Assembly: GCA_046295175.1 (NCBI GenBank)
Contig: JBKBNY010000004.1
Span: 372,001-436,000, forward strand
DNA: 64,000 bases
Direction of reading: 5' to 3'
DNA from: JALOLV01 sp046295175
GTDB lineage: Bacteria; Bacteroidota; Bacteroidia; Cytophagales; Spirosomataceae
Positions 26,462-34,735 of the stretch are shown here, one piece after another. The notes beneath the pieces are model-generated. The model was not told the origin of the DNA. It worked only from the letters and a program-made list of their open reading frames with translations, and did not search any database. Within the stretch, counting starts at the first letter, position 1. Every line of letters starts with the position of its first letter. The position numbers were made by a program, and so were the translations under genes.

Positions 26462-26938
26462 ATGAAGAAAATAATATATTTCAGCATCATTGCATTAGGT
26501 TTCGTGGTTTCATCTTGCAAAGTCGATGACCCATTCGTTGATAGAGTAGTTTCACCAGTTTTAGTCATTTTTGAAGATGCCGTAACAGGTGCCAAAACAA
26601 ACGGTCTAACTACTGAGCCTTCGGTTTCGTCTTCAGCATCAGCCGATGCAGTTATTACAGCTCGATTTTTAGAACTCAATAAAGACGGACTTCTTGATTA
26701 CAAAGTCGGCATTGATAGTCTTCCGGTGAAGTCAGTTGTTGTTTCATTCAAATTGAGAAACGGTACAAAAATATCAGACGTAACAACTGATGACAAAGGA
26801 CGTTCAACTTTGAAAATCGCTTGGAAATCGCTCGGAATCGCTACTCCGGTTGCAGGTTCTTCGGTTTCATTGGCCTGTTCGGCAACTTACAAAGATGTCT
26901 CATTTACAAAATATTTTAGACTAACAGCAACCAAATAA
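26462..26938 (+). CDS. Small surface lipoprotein in the Sus operon
   Basis: 158 residues with lipoprotein signal MKKIIYFSIIALGFVVSSC (Cys near residue 19) followed by KVDDPFVDR. The mature part looks like a single Ig-like or invasin-like beta-sandwich (VVVSFKLRNGTKISDVTTDD, GSSVSLACSATYKDVSFTKY). It lies between susD and the aminotransferase and is probably co-transcribed. Likely an accessory surface protein of the SusCD complex. No family could be named. Confidence 0.75.
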   Translation: MKKIIYFSIIALGFVVSSCKVDDPFVDRVVSPVLVIFEDAVTGAKTNGLTTEPSVSSSASADAVITARFLELNKDGLLDYKVGIDSLPVKSVVVSFKLRNGTKISDVTTDDKGRSTLKIAWKSLGIATPVAGSSVSLACSATYKDVSFTKYFRLTATK

Positions 26939-26974
26939 ATCTATTCAGAAAACAAAAAAATCTAAGAATTATCT

Positions 26975-28162
26975 ATGAAAAACACAGTTAACAGAAGGAG
27001 TTTATTAAAATCAAGTTTAATGACTCTTGGCGGAATGGCCTTAGCTCCTCATATTTCGATGGGTGCTTTTCAAAATGCCTCATTTAGTGTAGATGAAAAA
27101 AATAGACTTTATTACAGTCCTTTACTTCGTGAACACTTTTTAGATGAAAGACCAGACGTGATGGCAATGGCCGCTCGATTAAACGCTAACGAAAACCCTT
27201 ATGGTCCGCCAGAAAGTGCAAAAAAAGCGGTTGTTGATGCCGTTTCGGGCGGAAACCGTTATTCTTGGCGTGAATTGGCAGTTTTAGTAGATAAAATCGC
27301 TAAAAAAGAAGGTGTTGATACAAAACATATCATGATGGGTCCAGGGTCGTCTGACCTTCTCGAAAAATTTGCACTGGTAATGTTTATGAATGGCGGAAAT
27401 ATTGTTTCTGCCGACCCAACATACATGTCGTTGATTCGTGTTGCCGAATCGGTTGGAGCAAAATGGAAGCCAGTACCTTGCACAAAAGATTGGTCGCACG
27501 ACCTCAAAGCAATGGAAGCAGCCATCGACAAAGACACCAAAATGGTTTATATCTGTAATCCAAATAACCCAGTGGGTACAATTACCGATAGCAAAGCCTT
27601 GATGGATTTCTGCTCGCGAGTCTCTGAAAAAGTACCCGTTTTTGTTGATGAAGCATACCTCGAACTCGCCGAAGGCACAGGTGCTCAAAGTATGGTTTCT
27701 CTACTCAAAGAAAAGAAAAACGTAATTATTGCCCGTACATTCTCAAAAATCATGGGTATGGCAGGTTTGAGAGTAGGTTATGCAGTAGCATTACCATCAA
27801 CACTCGACCAAATCCAGAAAATTACCCGTGGTGGAATGGGAATCTCTCATACATCAGTTTTAGGTGCAGTCGCAAGTTTTGAGGATACCGAGTTTCAGGC
27901 AATGACCAAGAAACTCAATACCGAATGTAAAGAGTATTTGTACGAAAATCTCAAAAAGCTCAACTATAAATACATTCCATCTTATACCAACTTCGTGATT
28001 TTCCCAATCAATATGGATGGTAAAGAGTTCCTTTCAAAAATGACGGCAAAGGGTGTTATGATTCGAACATTCGACATCAATGATAAACCTTGGTGCCGTG
28101 TGAGTATGGGAACTATGGATGAAATGAAGCTTTTTGTGAAAGCATTAGGTGAATTATCTTAG
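26975..28162 (+). CDS. Tat-exported HisC-like PLP aminotransferase
   Basis: 395 residues. The N-terminus is a twin-arginine signal: NRRSLLKSSLMTLGGMALAP with R7-R8 and a short hydrophobic stretch. A fold-type I class I/II aminotransferase follows (about 60-395): LNANENPYGPP, NPNNPVGT, VDEAYLEL (D225, Y228) and SKIMGMAGLRVGYA with PLP lysine K258. Best resemblance is to histidinol-phosphate aminotransferase. Tat export fits a cofactor-containing enzyme folded before export. As the fourth gene of a SusCD operon, it probably acts on the imported compound in the periplasm; the substrate is unknown. A true his-operon role is unlikely, as no other his genes are near. Confidence 0.85.
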   Translation: MKNTVNRRSLLKSSLMTLGGMALAPHISMGAFQNASFSVDEKNRLYYSPLLREHFLDERPDVMAMAARLNANENPYGPPESAKKAVVDAVSGGNRYSWRELAVLVDKIAKKEGVDTKHIMMGPGSSDLLEKFALVMFMNGGNIVSADPTYMSLIRVAESVGAKWKPVPCTKDWSHDLKAMEAAIDKDTKMVYICNPNNPVGTITDSKALMDFCSRVSEKVPVFVDEAYLELAEGTGAQSMVSLLKEKKNVIIARTFSKIMGMAGLRVGYAVALPSTLDQIQKITRGGMGISHTSVLGAVASFEDTEFQAMTKKLNTECKEYLYENLKKLNYKYIPSYTNFVIFPINMDGKEFLSKMTAKGVMIRTFDINDKPWCRVSMGTMDEMKLFVKALGELS

Positions 28163-28187
28163 TTTTTTTTGTCATAGGTTAAAGGAT

Positions 28188-28217
28188 ATTTGGGGGAGTT
28201 CATAACTCCTCCAAATT
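28188..28217 (+). terminator. Hairpin after the aminotransferase gene
   Basis: ATTTGGGGGAGTT pairs with AACTCCTCCAAAT (one bulge) around a short loop and is followed by TTTTA. A second hairpin, GGTC-G-GGC-AATA-GCC-A-GACC at 28225-28244, follows at once. Together they may partly terminate or punctuate the operon before the AEC permease gene. Confidence 0.5.
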
Positions 28218-28321
28218 TTAAATTGGTCGGGCAATAGCCAGACCGATATTTGTTTAACATCATTGGCAATAAATAATAAATCCTCAAATTTTTATTTATT
28301 CACTTCATTACAGAGAAAATT

Positions 28322-29431
28322 ATGGTTGAGGCAGTACAAAAAACGTTAATCTTACTCCTACTCATAGGCATAGGACTTGCATTGCGAAGCAAAATAAAAA
28401 ACAAAACCGAAATAAATGGTGTTAAAGAAATCATCCTTTCTATTGCACTTCCGTCAACTGTTTTTATTGCATTGATGGGCATTAAAATTAGTTTTTCATT
28501 ACTCATCTACCCTATTTTAACCCTCGGATTCAACTTTTTCATTTTCTTAACAGCTCCTTACTTTTTACCCATTTTCGGTATCGAAAAAGAAAGCACTTCA
28601 GGCAGAACCCTTACAATGCTTCTGCCTTCGTTGGCTCCGGGATTATCGAGTTTTCCGTTTATCAATGAATTTTTAGGAGATGAATCACTCGCTTTAGCGG
28701 CAATGGGAGATGTAGGAAATAAATTTTTCGCCCTGAATTTTCTGTATTTCGTTGCCATGAAAATGTACCTTCAAAACAACAGAAATGAGGTAATAGACGA
28801 TAGAGGTAAAGTGAAAAGTTTGTTATTTAGCCTTGTAAAAGAGCCAATCAACATCATAATGCTTTTGGCGATTGGTTTCTTGGCATTTGGATTAAATATG
28901 AAATCACTCCCTACTGTTGTTTCAGAGCTTTTTAATCGTGCAAGTAGCTTAATGACCCCGTTGGTTTTGATTTACATTGGTCTTGCAGTACAATTCAAAG
29001 AAGGAAAAATAAAGTTAGTGAGCTCAATTTTACTTTTCAGAGCAGGTATCACTATTCTATTTAGTGCATTGATAATCAATATCTTCAATGTAACCAATCC
29101 GAATCTAATGTTACTGGCAGTAGCTGTTCCATTAAGTTCTTGTAGTTTTTGGCCATTTTCCCACATTTCGGCGATTAATCTCAAAGAAGAAGATAAAAAT
29201 TTGGTCCGAGAACGTAGAACATTCGATATGAATTTGGCAGTTCTTATTTTAGCTTTTTCACTCCCACTCTCTACGATTTTAGTAATGGGAATTTTGGCTT
29301 CTGGAACGTTTTTTGCCCATACAAGCACATTACTAATTTTGGGATTCTGTTTAACAGGACTTGGTTTAGCACCTCATGTTTTGAAGAAATCAAAAACCTA
29401 TTTGAAACTCTCAAAAGCCTATAAATTGTAA
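28322..29431 (+). CDS. AEC-family permease (auxin efflux carrier type)
   Basis: 369 residues, highly hydrophobic, with about ten transmembrane helices in two halves. Typical AEC features include the N-terminal helix with GIGLALRSKI, VKEIILSIALPSTVFIALMG, GDVGNKFFALNFLYFVAM and a C-terminal half with ALIINIFNVTNPNLMLLAVA. Family members carry auxin-like acids, malate or other organic anions across the inner membrane. It follows the Tat aminotransferase by 160 bp in the same direction, so it could move the product of that enzyme (2-oxo acid or amino acid). The gap contains two hairpins, so it may have its own promoter. Confidence 0.8.
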   Translation: MVEAVQKTLILLLLIGIGLALRSKIKNKTEINGVKEIILSIALPSTVFIALMGIKISFSLLIYPILTLGFNFFIFLTAPYFLPIFGIEKESTSGRTLTMLLPSLAPGLSSFPFINEFLGDESLALAAMGDVGNKFFALNFLYFVAMKMYLQNNRNEVIDDRGKVKSLLFSLVKEPINIIMLLAIGFLAFGLNMKSLPTVVSELFNRASSLMTPLVLIYIGLAVQFKEGKIKLVSSILLFRAGITILFSALIINIFNVTNPNLMLLAVAVPLSSCSFWPFSHISAINLKEEDKNLVRERRTFDMNLAVLILAFSLPLSTILVMGILASGTFFAHTSTLLILGFCLTGLGLAPHVLKKSKTYLKLSKAYKL

Positions 29432-29523
29432 TCTTGGTTTAAGTAGTTGAATAGCTCGAATGGATTTCAGTAATGAGATTTATCTTTGGGCTATTTCAAT
29501 TTACACCCAATTAAACTGTAAAC

Positions 29524-30144
29524 TCAACGCTTCAATATTTCTACTAATTCGGCCAACATCATAGCAGTAGCACCCCAAATTATTCGCTCATTGATGACAA
29601 AACAAGGTGTTTCGAGCAGCAAACCACGGACGTTTACTTTGCGAACCTGCACATTTTTCTCATCGAGGAATTCATTTAAATGAATTTCAAAGATTTCATC
29701 AACCTCTCGTGCATCAGGGTAAAATTCGGGTTGATAATTTACAAATCCGATTACTGGAAGAACAAAAAAGTTGCTCGGAGGAATAAAAATTTCGGTTAAT
29801 TGACCCAAAATCTTTACATCAATCGCCTTAATTCCGATTTCTTCTTGGGCTTCCCGTAGGGCTGTTCTGATAAGGTTTTCATCTTCTTTTTCTTCCCTCC
29901 CACCCGGAAAAGCCATCTGTCCACCATGAACGCCATCGTATGCAGGGCGAAGAATCAATGGTACATGTACTCCGCTCTGTTTAGGAAAAAACAAAATCAA
30001 AACAGCACTTCGGCGAGTAAATTCATTGGGTTTAGAACGTGTATTAGCACGTGCCTGATTCATCATTTTGAGATGAAAATCTGGCCCGGGCAACGGACTT
30101 TTAAGCTCTTGGTCAATTTTATTGATGAAGTCGTGAAATTGCAC
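29524..30144 (-). CDS. NUDIX hydrolase, CoA pyrophosphatase type
   Basis: 206 residues; GTG start. The NUDIX box is complete: GGREEKEDENLIRTALREAQ followed by EEIGI. The preceding VHGGQMAFPGG and the N-terminal layout match the CoA-pyrophosphatase (NudL/YeaB) group, which splits CoA or related nucleotides into phosphopantetheine and 3',5'-ADP. The C-terminus (IIWGATAMMLAELVEIL) also fits that group. The start lies 24 nt downstream of the FAD oxidoreductase gene in the same direction, so one transcript is likely. Confidence 0.85.
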   Translation of the reverse strand: MQFHDFINKIDQELKSPLPGPDFHLKMMNQARANTRSKPNEFTRRSAVLILFFPKQSGVHVPLILRPAYDGVHGGQMAFPGGREEKEDENLIRTALREAQEEIGIKAIDVKILGQLTEIFIPPSNFFVLPVIGFVNYQPEFYPDAREVDEIFEIHLNEFLDEKNVQVRKVNVRGLLLETPCFVINERIIWGATAMMLAELVEILKR

Positions 30145-30168
30145 AATTTATATGTTTAGTTTAGGTTT

Positions 30169-31794
30169 CTAACAAGCATACTTGCTCACTAATGCCTCTG
30201 CACATCGTTCTCCATCCATCGCAGCCGAAACAATTCCACCTGCATATCCTGCACCTTCACCACACGGAAAAAGACGTTTTAATTGTAAGTGTTCATAGCT
30301 TTCTCTATCTCTCGGAATCCTGACGGGTGAAGAAGTACGGCTCTCAATACCAATCATTTGGGCTTCGTTCGTCAAATATCCTTTCATTTTTTTTCCGAAT
30401 TCTTTCACTCCGTCTCGCAAAGGTACCGCAATAATATCGGGAAGCACTTCATTCATATCCATCGAAATCAAACCCGGCTGATACGAAGTTTCGAGCAAAT
30501 TTGCTGAAATTTTTCGATTTGTAAAATCTACCAAACGTTGCGAAGGAGCTAACTGACAATGGTTGAGTTTCGAGTTTCCGGTTTCATCAACACTTTGACC
30601 ATTGAACTTTGAACCCTGAACCGCTAAACGGAAAGCCTTTTGCTCAACCTGCTTTTGCAATTCTAAACCAGCCAAAGCCCCCAAATGTTTATATTTTTGC
30701 CAATCTACCTCATTGATAGCCACCACAATCCCCGAATTGGCAAATTTAGAATCCCGCCGTGATGGAGACATCCCGTTAACAACCAATTCGCCTTCGGCTG
30801 TTGATGCCGGCACAATAAAACCACCCGGACACATACAAAAAGAGAAAACACCTCGCTGTACACCTTTGTACTTTGTCTGTGCAACTAAACTATACGATGC
30901 CGCTGGCAAAATTCCCCTATCTGCTCGGTGATACTGACAAGCATCCACAAAACTCTGCTGATGCTCAATCCGAACACCCATTGCAAATGGTTTTGCTTCA
31001 ATAAATATATGTTTTTTATCTAATAATTCAAAAATATCACGAGCCGAATGCCCCGTTGCTAAAATCACACCTTCGCCTACAAATTCCTGATTATCAGTGG
31101 TTATTACACCTTTCAGTTCGTCATTTTGAATGATAAAATCAATTACCTTAGTTTCAAAATGAATCTCGCCACCTGCATTCAAAATACTCTCACGTAGGCT
31201 TGCCACAACCTGCGGAAGTTTGTTTGTACCAATATGAGGATGTGCATCAACCAGAATCTGTTGGGTCGAACCATGAGCCACTAAGATTTCGAGAATCCTG
31301 CGAACATCACCTCGTTTTTTGGAACGTGTATATAATTTTCCATCCGAATATGTTCCTGCTCCACCCTCTCCAAAACAATAATTTGAGTCTGGATTTACAA
31401 CATGGTCTTTATTAATTGCCGCCAAATCTCGTCTTCTTGCTCTGACATCTTTCCCTCTTTCGATAACGATTGGTTTGATTCCTAACTCAATCAATCGCAA
31501 TGCAGCAAAAAGTCCTGCTGGCCCTGCCCCTACAACAATTGCTTGTTTGGCTTTGCTTACATCTTGATAGTTTTTCTCGAATTCGACGAGCGAAGGTAAA
31601 TCTTCACCAATGGCTACTTCTACATCTGTTAAAATCTTAACTTGACGATTTCGGGCATCAATAGATTGCTTTTGAATCTGAAAAGTCAATTCATCAGCCG
31701 AAATATTGGGGAATTGTTGAAGCAAAAATTGCTGAAAAGCAATGCTATCAAGAGCCACCTCTGGCTCTAATGTGAAGTTTAATAATTGTCGCAT
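30169..31794 (-). CDS. FAD-dependent oxidoreductase of the COG2509 type
   Basis: 541 residues. An N-terminal region of about 85 residues precedes the Rossmann motif AIVVGAGPAGLFAALRLIEL (GxGxxG at 89-94). ARRRDLAAINKDHVVNPDSN and CFGEGGAGTYSDGKL follow, then a second FAD contact ILATGHSARD, FSFCMCPGG and FPCGEGAGYAGGI. These are marks of the uncharacterised FAD-dependent dehydrogenase family COG2509. Substrate unknown; cytoplasmic. The promoter region carries a 12-bp palindrome, so expression is likely regulated. Confidence 0.85.
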   Translation of the reverse strand: MRQLLNFTLEPEVALDSIAFQQFLLQQFPNISADELTFQIQKQSIDARNRQVKILTDVEVAIGEDLPSLVEFEKNYQDVSKAKQAIVVGAGPAGLFAALRLIELGIKPIVIERGKDVRARRRDLAAINKDHVVNPDSNYCFGEGGAGTYSDGKLYTRSKKRGDVRRILEILVAHGSTQQILVDAHPHIGTNKLPQVVASLRESILNAGGEIHFETKVIDFIIQNDELKGVITTDNQEFVGEGVILATGHSARDIFELLDKKHIFIEAKPFAMGVRIEHQQSFVDACQYHRADRGILPAASYSLVAQTKYKGVQRGVFSFCMCPGGFIVPASTAEGELVVNGMSPSRRDSKFANSGIVVAINEVDWQKYKHLGALAGLELQKQVEQKAFRLAVQGSKFNGQSVDETGNSKLNHCQLAPSQRLVDFTNRKISANLLETSYQPGLISMDMNEVLPDIIAVPLRDGVKEFGKKMKGYLTNEAQMIGIESRTSSPVRIPRDRESYEHLQLKRLFPCGEGAGYAGGIVSAAMDGERCAEALVSKYAC

Positions 31795-31824
31795 GATGTA
31801 AGGTATTTATCCTTAAAGTTTCTA

Positions 31825-31856
31825 CAAAATTATTAAAAAGTATTTACTTTTTAATA
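31825..31856 (-). promoter_or_regulatory. Promoter with palindromic operator for the FAD oxidoreductase gene
   Basis: On the minus strand TAATTTTG (31825-31832) fits TAnnTTTG. Directly upstream, overlapping by 2 nt, TATTAAAAAGTA (31831-31842) and TACTTTTTAATA (31845-31856) form a perfect 12-bp palindrome with a 2-nt centre. The palindrome fills the spacer between the -7 and -33 positions, where a repressor would block RNA polymerase. Confidence 0.45.
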
Positions 31857-32059
31857 TTGTAGCTTAAAGCAACTTTGAAAAATGAAGAACGGCGAAAATC
31901 TTTTAACTTTGAAGTGGTGTAGGCTATTAAGTACTATTACGAATCAGAAAGACAGTGTTTAGGCAATTCTGAATTAATAATTTATAAAAATTATCATTAA
32001 AGAATTCATTAAAAAACCAATAACTGTGTATAAAATTCACAGTGCAAGTTCTAATAAAT

Positions 32060-33481
32060 TCATTTTTTCTGAAAACCAGTTCGCGTCATTTCACCCCAGC
32101 CTTTTGTTCCTTTAATTTTATCATAGTAACCCTTTAGAGCTGAAATAACAGCCAAAGGATGAAAGTAAATTGGTTCGATAAGAGCCCCCCCTAATAATCG
32201 AAGAAAGTCTTTTATTTTGGGGTATTTATGAAAAGTGAATTCTTCACTTAATAATGCCAAGACCGAGAACATAACGGCAAAAAAATAAACAAATAGTAAA
32301 AGCAGTATGAAAAAATGCCAATTGAGCAGTCCTAATAAAATAAATATTATAGTCACAATAAGGCCAAAGGTCTCGATTAAAGGAGCTAACAACTCAAAAA
32401 AAGTCCAATATGGTACACTTAACATCCCCAATAATTTATACCTCGGATTAAGAAACATTTTTCGATGTATCCAGAGGGTTTCAATTGTTCCTCTCATCCA
32501 TCTACTTCTTTGTTTCTTAAAAATGGAGAAACTTTCTGGAGCTTCTGTCCAACAAAGTGGGTCCGGAATATAACTGACTGTATAAGGCAAATTCTGTTCA
32601 TGCATGTAACGTCTCATACGAACAATCAATTCCATATCTTCACCAACAGTTTTTGTGTTGTAGCCTCCAACTCGAATAGCTATTTCTTTATCAAAAGCCC
32701 CGAAAGCACCACTGATAATCAATAACCCATCAAGACTTTCCCAAGCCATTCGCCCTAAAAGAAAAGCTCGTAAATACTCTAATACCTGAATACGTGGTAG
32801 CATTTTATTTGGCAAATTCACTTCAACTAATCTACCATCTTGAATAATACATTGATTTGCTATTCTAATTACTCCACCAGTCGCAATTACTCGCTCTCGA
32901 CCTGACTCTAAAAAAGGCTTGGCAAGTTTCAGTAATGAATCTCTATCTAAAACACAATCAACATCTATACATACAACATACGGAAATTGAGCCAAATTTA
33001 TACCTACATTTAAGGCATCAGCTTTACCGCCATTTTCTTTATCGACGACAATTAGTTTTTTAAAGGCTGAATTCTTTGATTTATAAATAGCACGAATAGC
33101 TTTTGTCGGGATTTGGTTTCGATAACTTAGGTCGGTTAGCTCTAAATCGTAGGCATTAATTAGAAGTTCTATTGAATTATCTTTACTTCCATCATTTACA
33201 ACGATTACTTCATAGTTATTGTAATTTAGTGAGAGTAAAGATTTTACGTTTTCTTCGATGGTTAATCCCTCATTATAGGCTGGGGCTATCAAAGAAAGAT
33301 ACGGAGAAAACTCACTTGATAGTAATACCTCGTAGTTTACAAAACTATTTCGTTTTAAATAGTCTTTGAGTTCTCTTACAGATAGGTATGCCAATATAAG
33401 GTATGAGAACATTATAAAGATAGCATATATCAATACTAAAATTAAGTATAAATTTGTTATTGCGGATAGGTTTAACAACAT
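32060..33481 (-). CDS. PgaC/IcaA-like processive membrane glycosyltransferase (GT2)
   Basis: 473 residues. One N-terminal helix (about 10-33), cytoplasmic GT2 domain (60-345), then at least three C-terminal helices (about 350-410) and a short tail. Catalytic marks of processive synthases: D97 (VVNDGS), DxD at D173/D175 (CIDVDC), E281-D282 (TVGEDMEL) and QRSRW at 324-328. This is the pattern of cellulose, hyaluronan and poly-GlcNAc synthases. It is last in a co-oriented run with the HEAT protein, the receiver and the hybrid kinase; a TPR/YaiO-type barrel gene is divergent. Polymer identity cannot be told. Confidence 0.88.
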   Translation of the reverse strand: MLLNLSAITNLYLILVLIYAIFIMFSYLILAYLSVRELKDYLKRNSFVNYEVLLSSEFSPYLSLIAPAYNEGLTIEENVKSLLSLNYNNYEVIVVNDGSKDNSIELLINAYDLELTDLSYRNQIPTKAIRAIYKSKNSAFKKLIVVDKENGGKADALNVGINLAQFPYVVCIDVDCVLDRDSLLKLAKPFLESGRERVIATGGVIRIANQCIIQDGRLVEVNLPNKMLPRIQVLEYLRAFLLGRMAWESLDGLLIISGAFGAFDKEIAIRVGGYNTKTVGEDMELIVRMRRYMHEQNLPYTVSYIPDPLCWTEAPESFSIFKKQRSRWMRGTIETLWIHRKMFLNPRYKLLGMLSVPYWTFFELLAPLIETFGLIVTIIFILLGLLNWHFFILLLLFVYFFAVMFSVLALLSEEFTFHKYPKIKDFLRLLGGALIEPIYFHPLAVISALKGYYDKIKGTKGWGEMTRTGFQKK

Positions 33482-33492
33482 ACTTGTTATGA

Positions 33493-34320
33493 TTACACTT
33501 TAACTGAAATATTCTCAAGTACAGCTTTGGCCTCTTTTTGTATAGATTGGCTTCGAGAAGTACGGATTAAATCTTCAATAAAAACCAAATTTTCAGATAA
33601 TTTCAATGATTGTATGATTTTTAGCCCTAAACTAACAACTGATTTATTTTTGGATGTTAAAAGCCGTTCTATACCATTAGTATCTTCAATATTTCCTCTT
33701 TTAAGTGCGTCAATGATATTGATTTGAGTCCAAGTATCAAATCTATGTTTGTGATTAATTAGATGCAAAATACCATTGGTACCGTTTAATTTTATGCACG
33801 CATTTAAAGCAGTTATTTTTAAAATTTTATTTTTACTCTTCGAAATTTTAACGAGAGAGTCAAACGATTTATATATGTTCATTTCTGAAACTTCCATGAT
33901 TCCCTTACACTTAATTTCCCAATTCGGGTTTTTAAGTTTTTCAAAAGAATCTTTAATTAACCTTGAATCAAAGTAGAAATTTTCGATTTTCTTTGCATAT
34001 ACCCCCTCATAATTTTGATGAAGAAGTATAACCGATTTCATCATTTTTTCTCGAAAAGTAGCATCTTCGAGCAGTTTTGAAGGAATTCCATTATCAATGA
34101 CCTCGTTAAAAGATTTGTCATTGAAAAGTACCATCATAAGGGCTTCTTCAATGATTGTTTCGTAGATATTATCTAAATGTTCTTTACGAATTTTTTTTTG
34201 TCGACTCAGAATAGTTATTAAAAATAAAATAACTGCAACTATGAAGAAAAATAAAATTGCATAAAACAAGAAGGGTTCTATCCAAGCATTACTCCTACCA
34301 AATTGCCAAATACTATTCAT
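33493..34320 (-). CDS. Membrane-anchored HEAT-repeat protein
   Basis: 275 residues. One N-terminal transmembrane helix (about 16-38, FLFYAILFFFIVAVILFLIT), a basic stretch (RQKKIRKEH), then a helical region with HEAT-like repeats from about 125 (e.g. NWEIKCKGIMEVSEM, KILKITALNACIKL, NKSVVSLGLKIIQSL, SIQKEAKAVLENISV). The start overlaps the stop of the receiver gene by one base (TAATG), a sign of translational coupling. HEAT repeats usually bind proteins, so it is a good candidate for the link between the receiver and the glycosyltransferase. No enzyme motif. Confidence 0.75.
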   Translation of the reverse strand: MNSIWQFGRSNAWIEPFLFYAILFFFIVAVILFLITILSRQKKIRKEHLDNIYETIIEEALMMVLFNDKSFNEVIDNGIPSKLLEDATFREKMMKSVILLHQNYEGVYAKKIENFYFDSRLIKDSFEKLKNPNWEIKCKGIMEVSEMNIYKSFDSLVKISKSKNKILKITALNACIKLNGTNGILHLINHKHRFDTWTQINIIDALKRGNIEDTNGIERLLTSKNKSVVSLGLKIIQSLKLSENLVFIEDLIRTSRSQSIQKEAKAVLENISVKV

Positions 34321-34682
34321 TATTGATTGTTGAGTAATTTATTCATTCTGACAAGTAAAACCAGTGGGCTGACAGGTTTGGCAATAAACTCATTTGCTCC
34401 CAAGTCAAAAGACTCTAATTCAGTTTGTTCAATATTCGAAGAAGTAAAGATTATAATTGGGGTTTTTCTTTTAAGCGTACTCCTTACATGTTGAGTAATT
34501 TCCATCCCGCTACCTCCGGGCATATTTATATCCGTCAGAATAATGTCATAATTATTCTGCTCAATCGAGATTAAGGCTTCACGTCCGTTAGCGAACTGAG
34601 TTACATTAAAACCTTTCGATTCCAAAAAAAATGAAAGAGTTTTCCTTAATATATCGTTGTCCTCGCATAGTATAACTTTCAT
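34320..34682 (-). CDS. Single-domain response regulator (CheY-like)
   Basis: 120 residues, a receiver only: acidic pocket E7/D8, phospho-acceptor D51 (ILTDINMPG), T80 and K102 (FIAKPVSP). There is no output domain, so it must act by binding another protein. It lies between the hybrid kinase gene (53-nt gap) and the HEAT protein gene (1-nt overlap). The HPt domain of the kinase would be its natural phosphodonor. Confidence 0.92.
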   Translation of the reverse strand: MKVILCEDNDILRKTLSFFLESKGFNVTQFANGREALISIEQNNYDIILTDINMPGGSGMEITQHVRSTLKRKTPIIIFTSSNIEQTELESFDLGANEFIAKPVSPLVLLVRMNKLLNNQ

Positions 34683-34735
34683 CTTTTTAAAAAACTTTAG
34701 TGAGTGTTTAACTTATTAAAAATTAAATAATCATT

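Noticed and set aside
32023..32043. Weak hairpin ACTGTG/CACAGT after the GT2 gene as a terminator
   Set aside because: Only six pairs and no adjacent T-tract; could end the operon but support is too thin for a feature.
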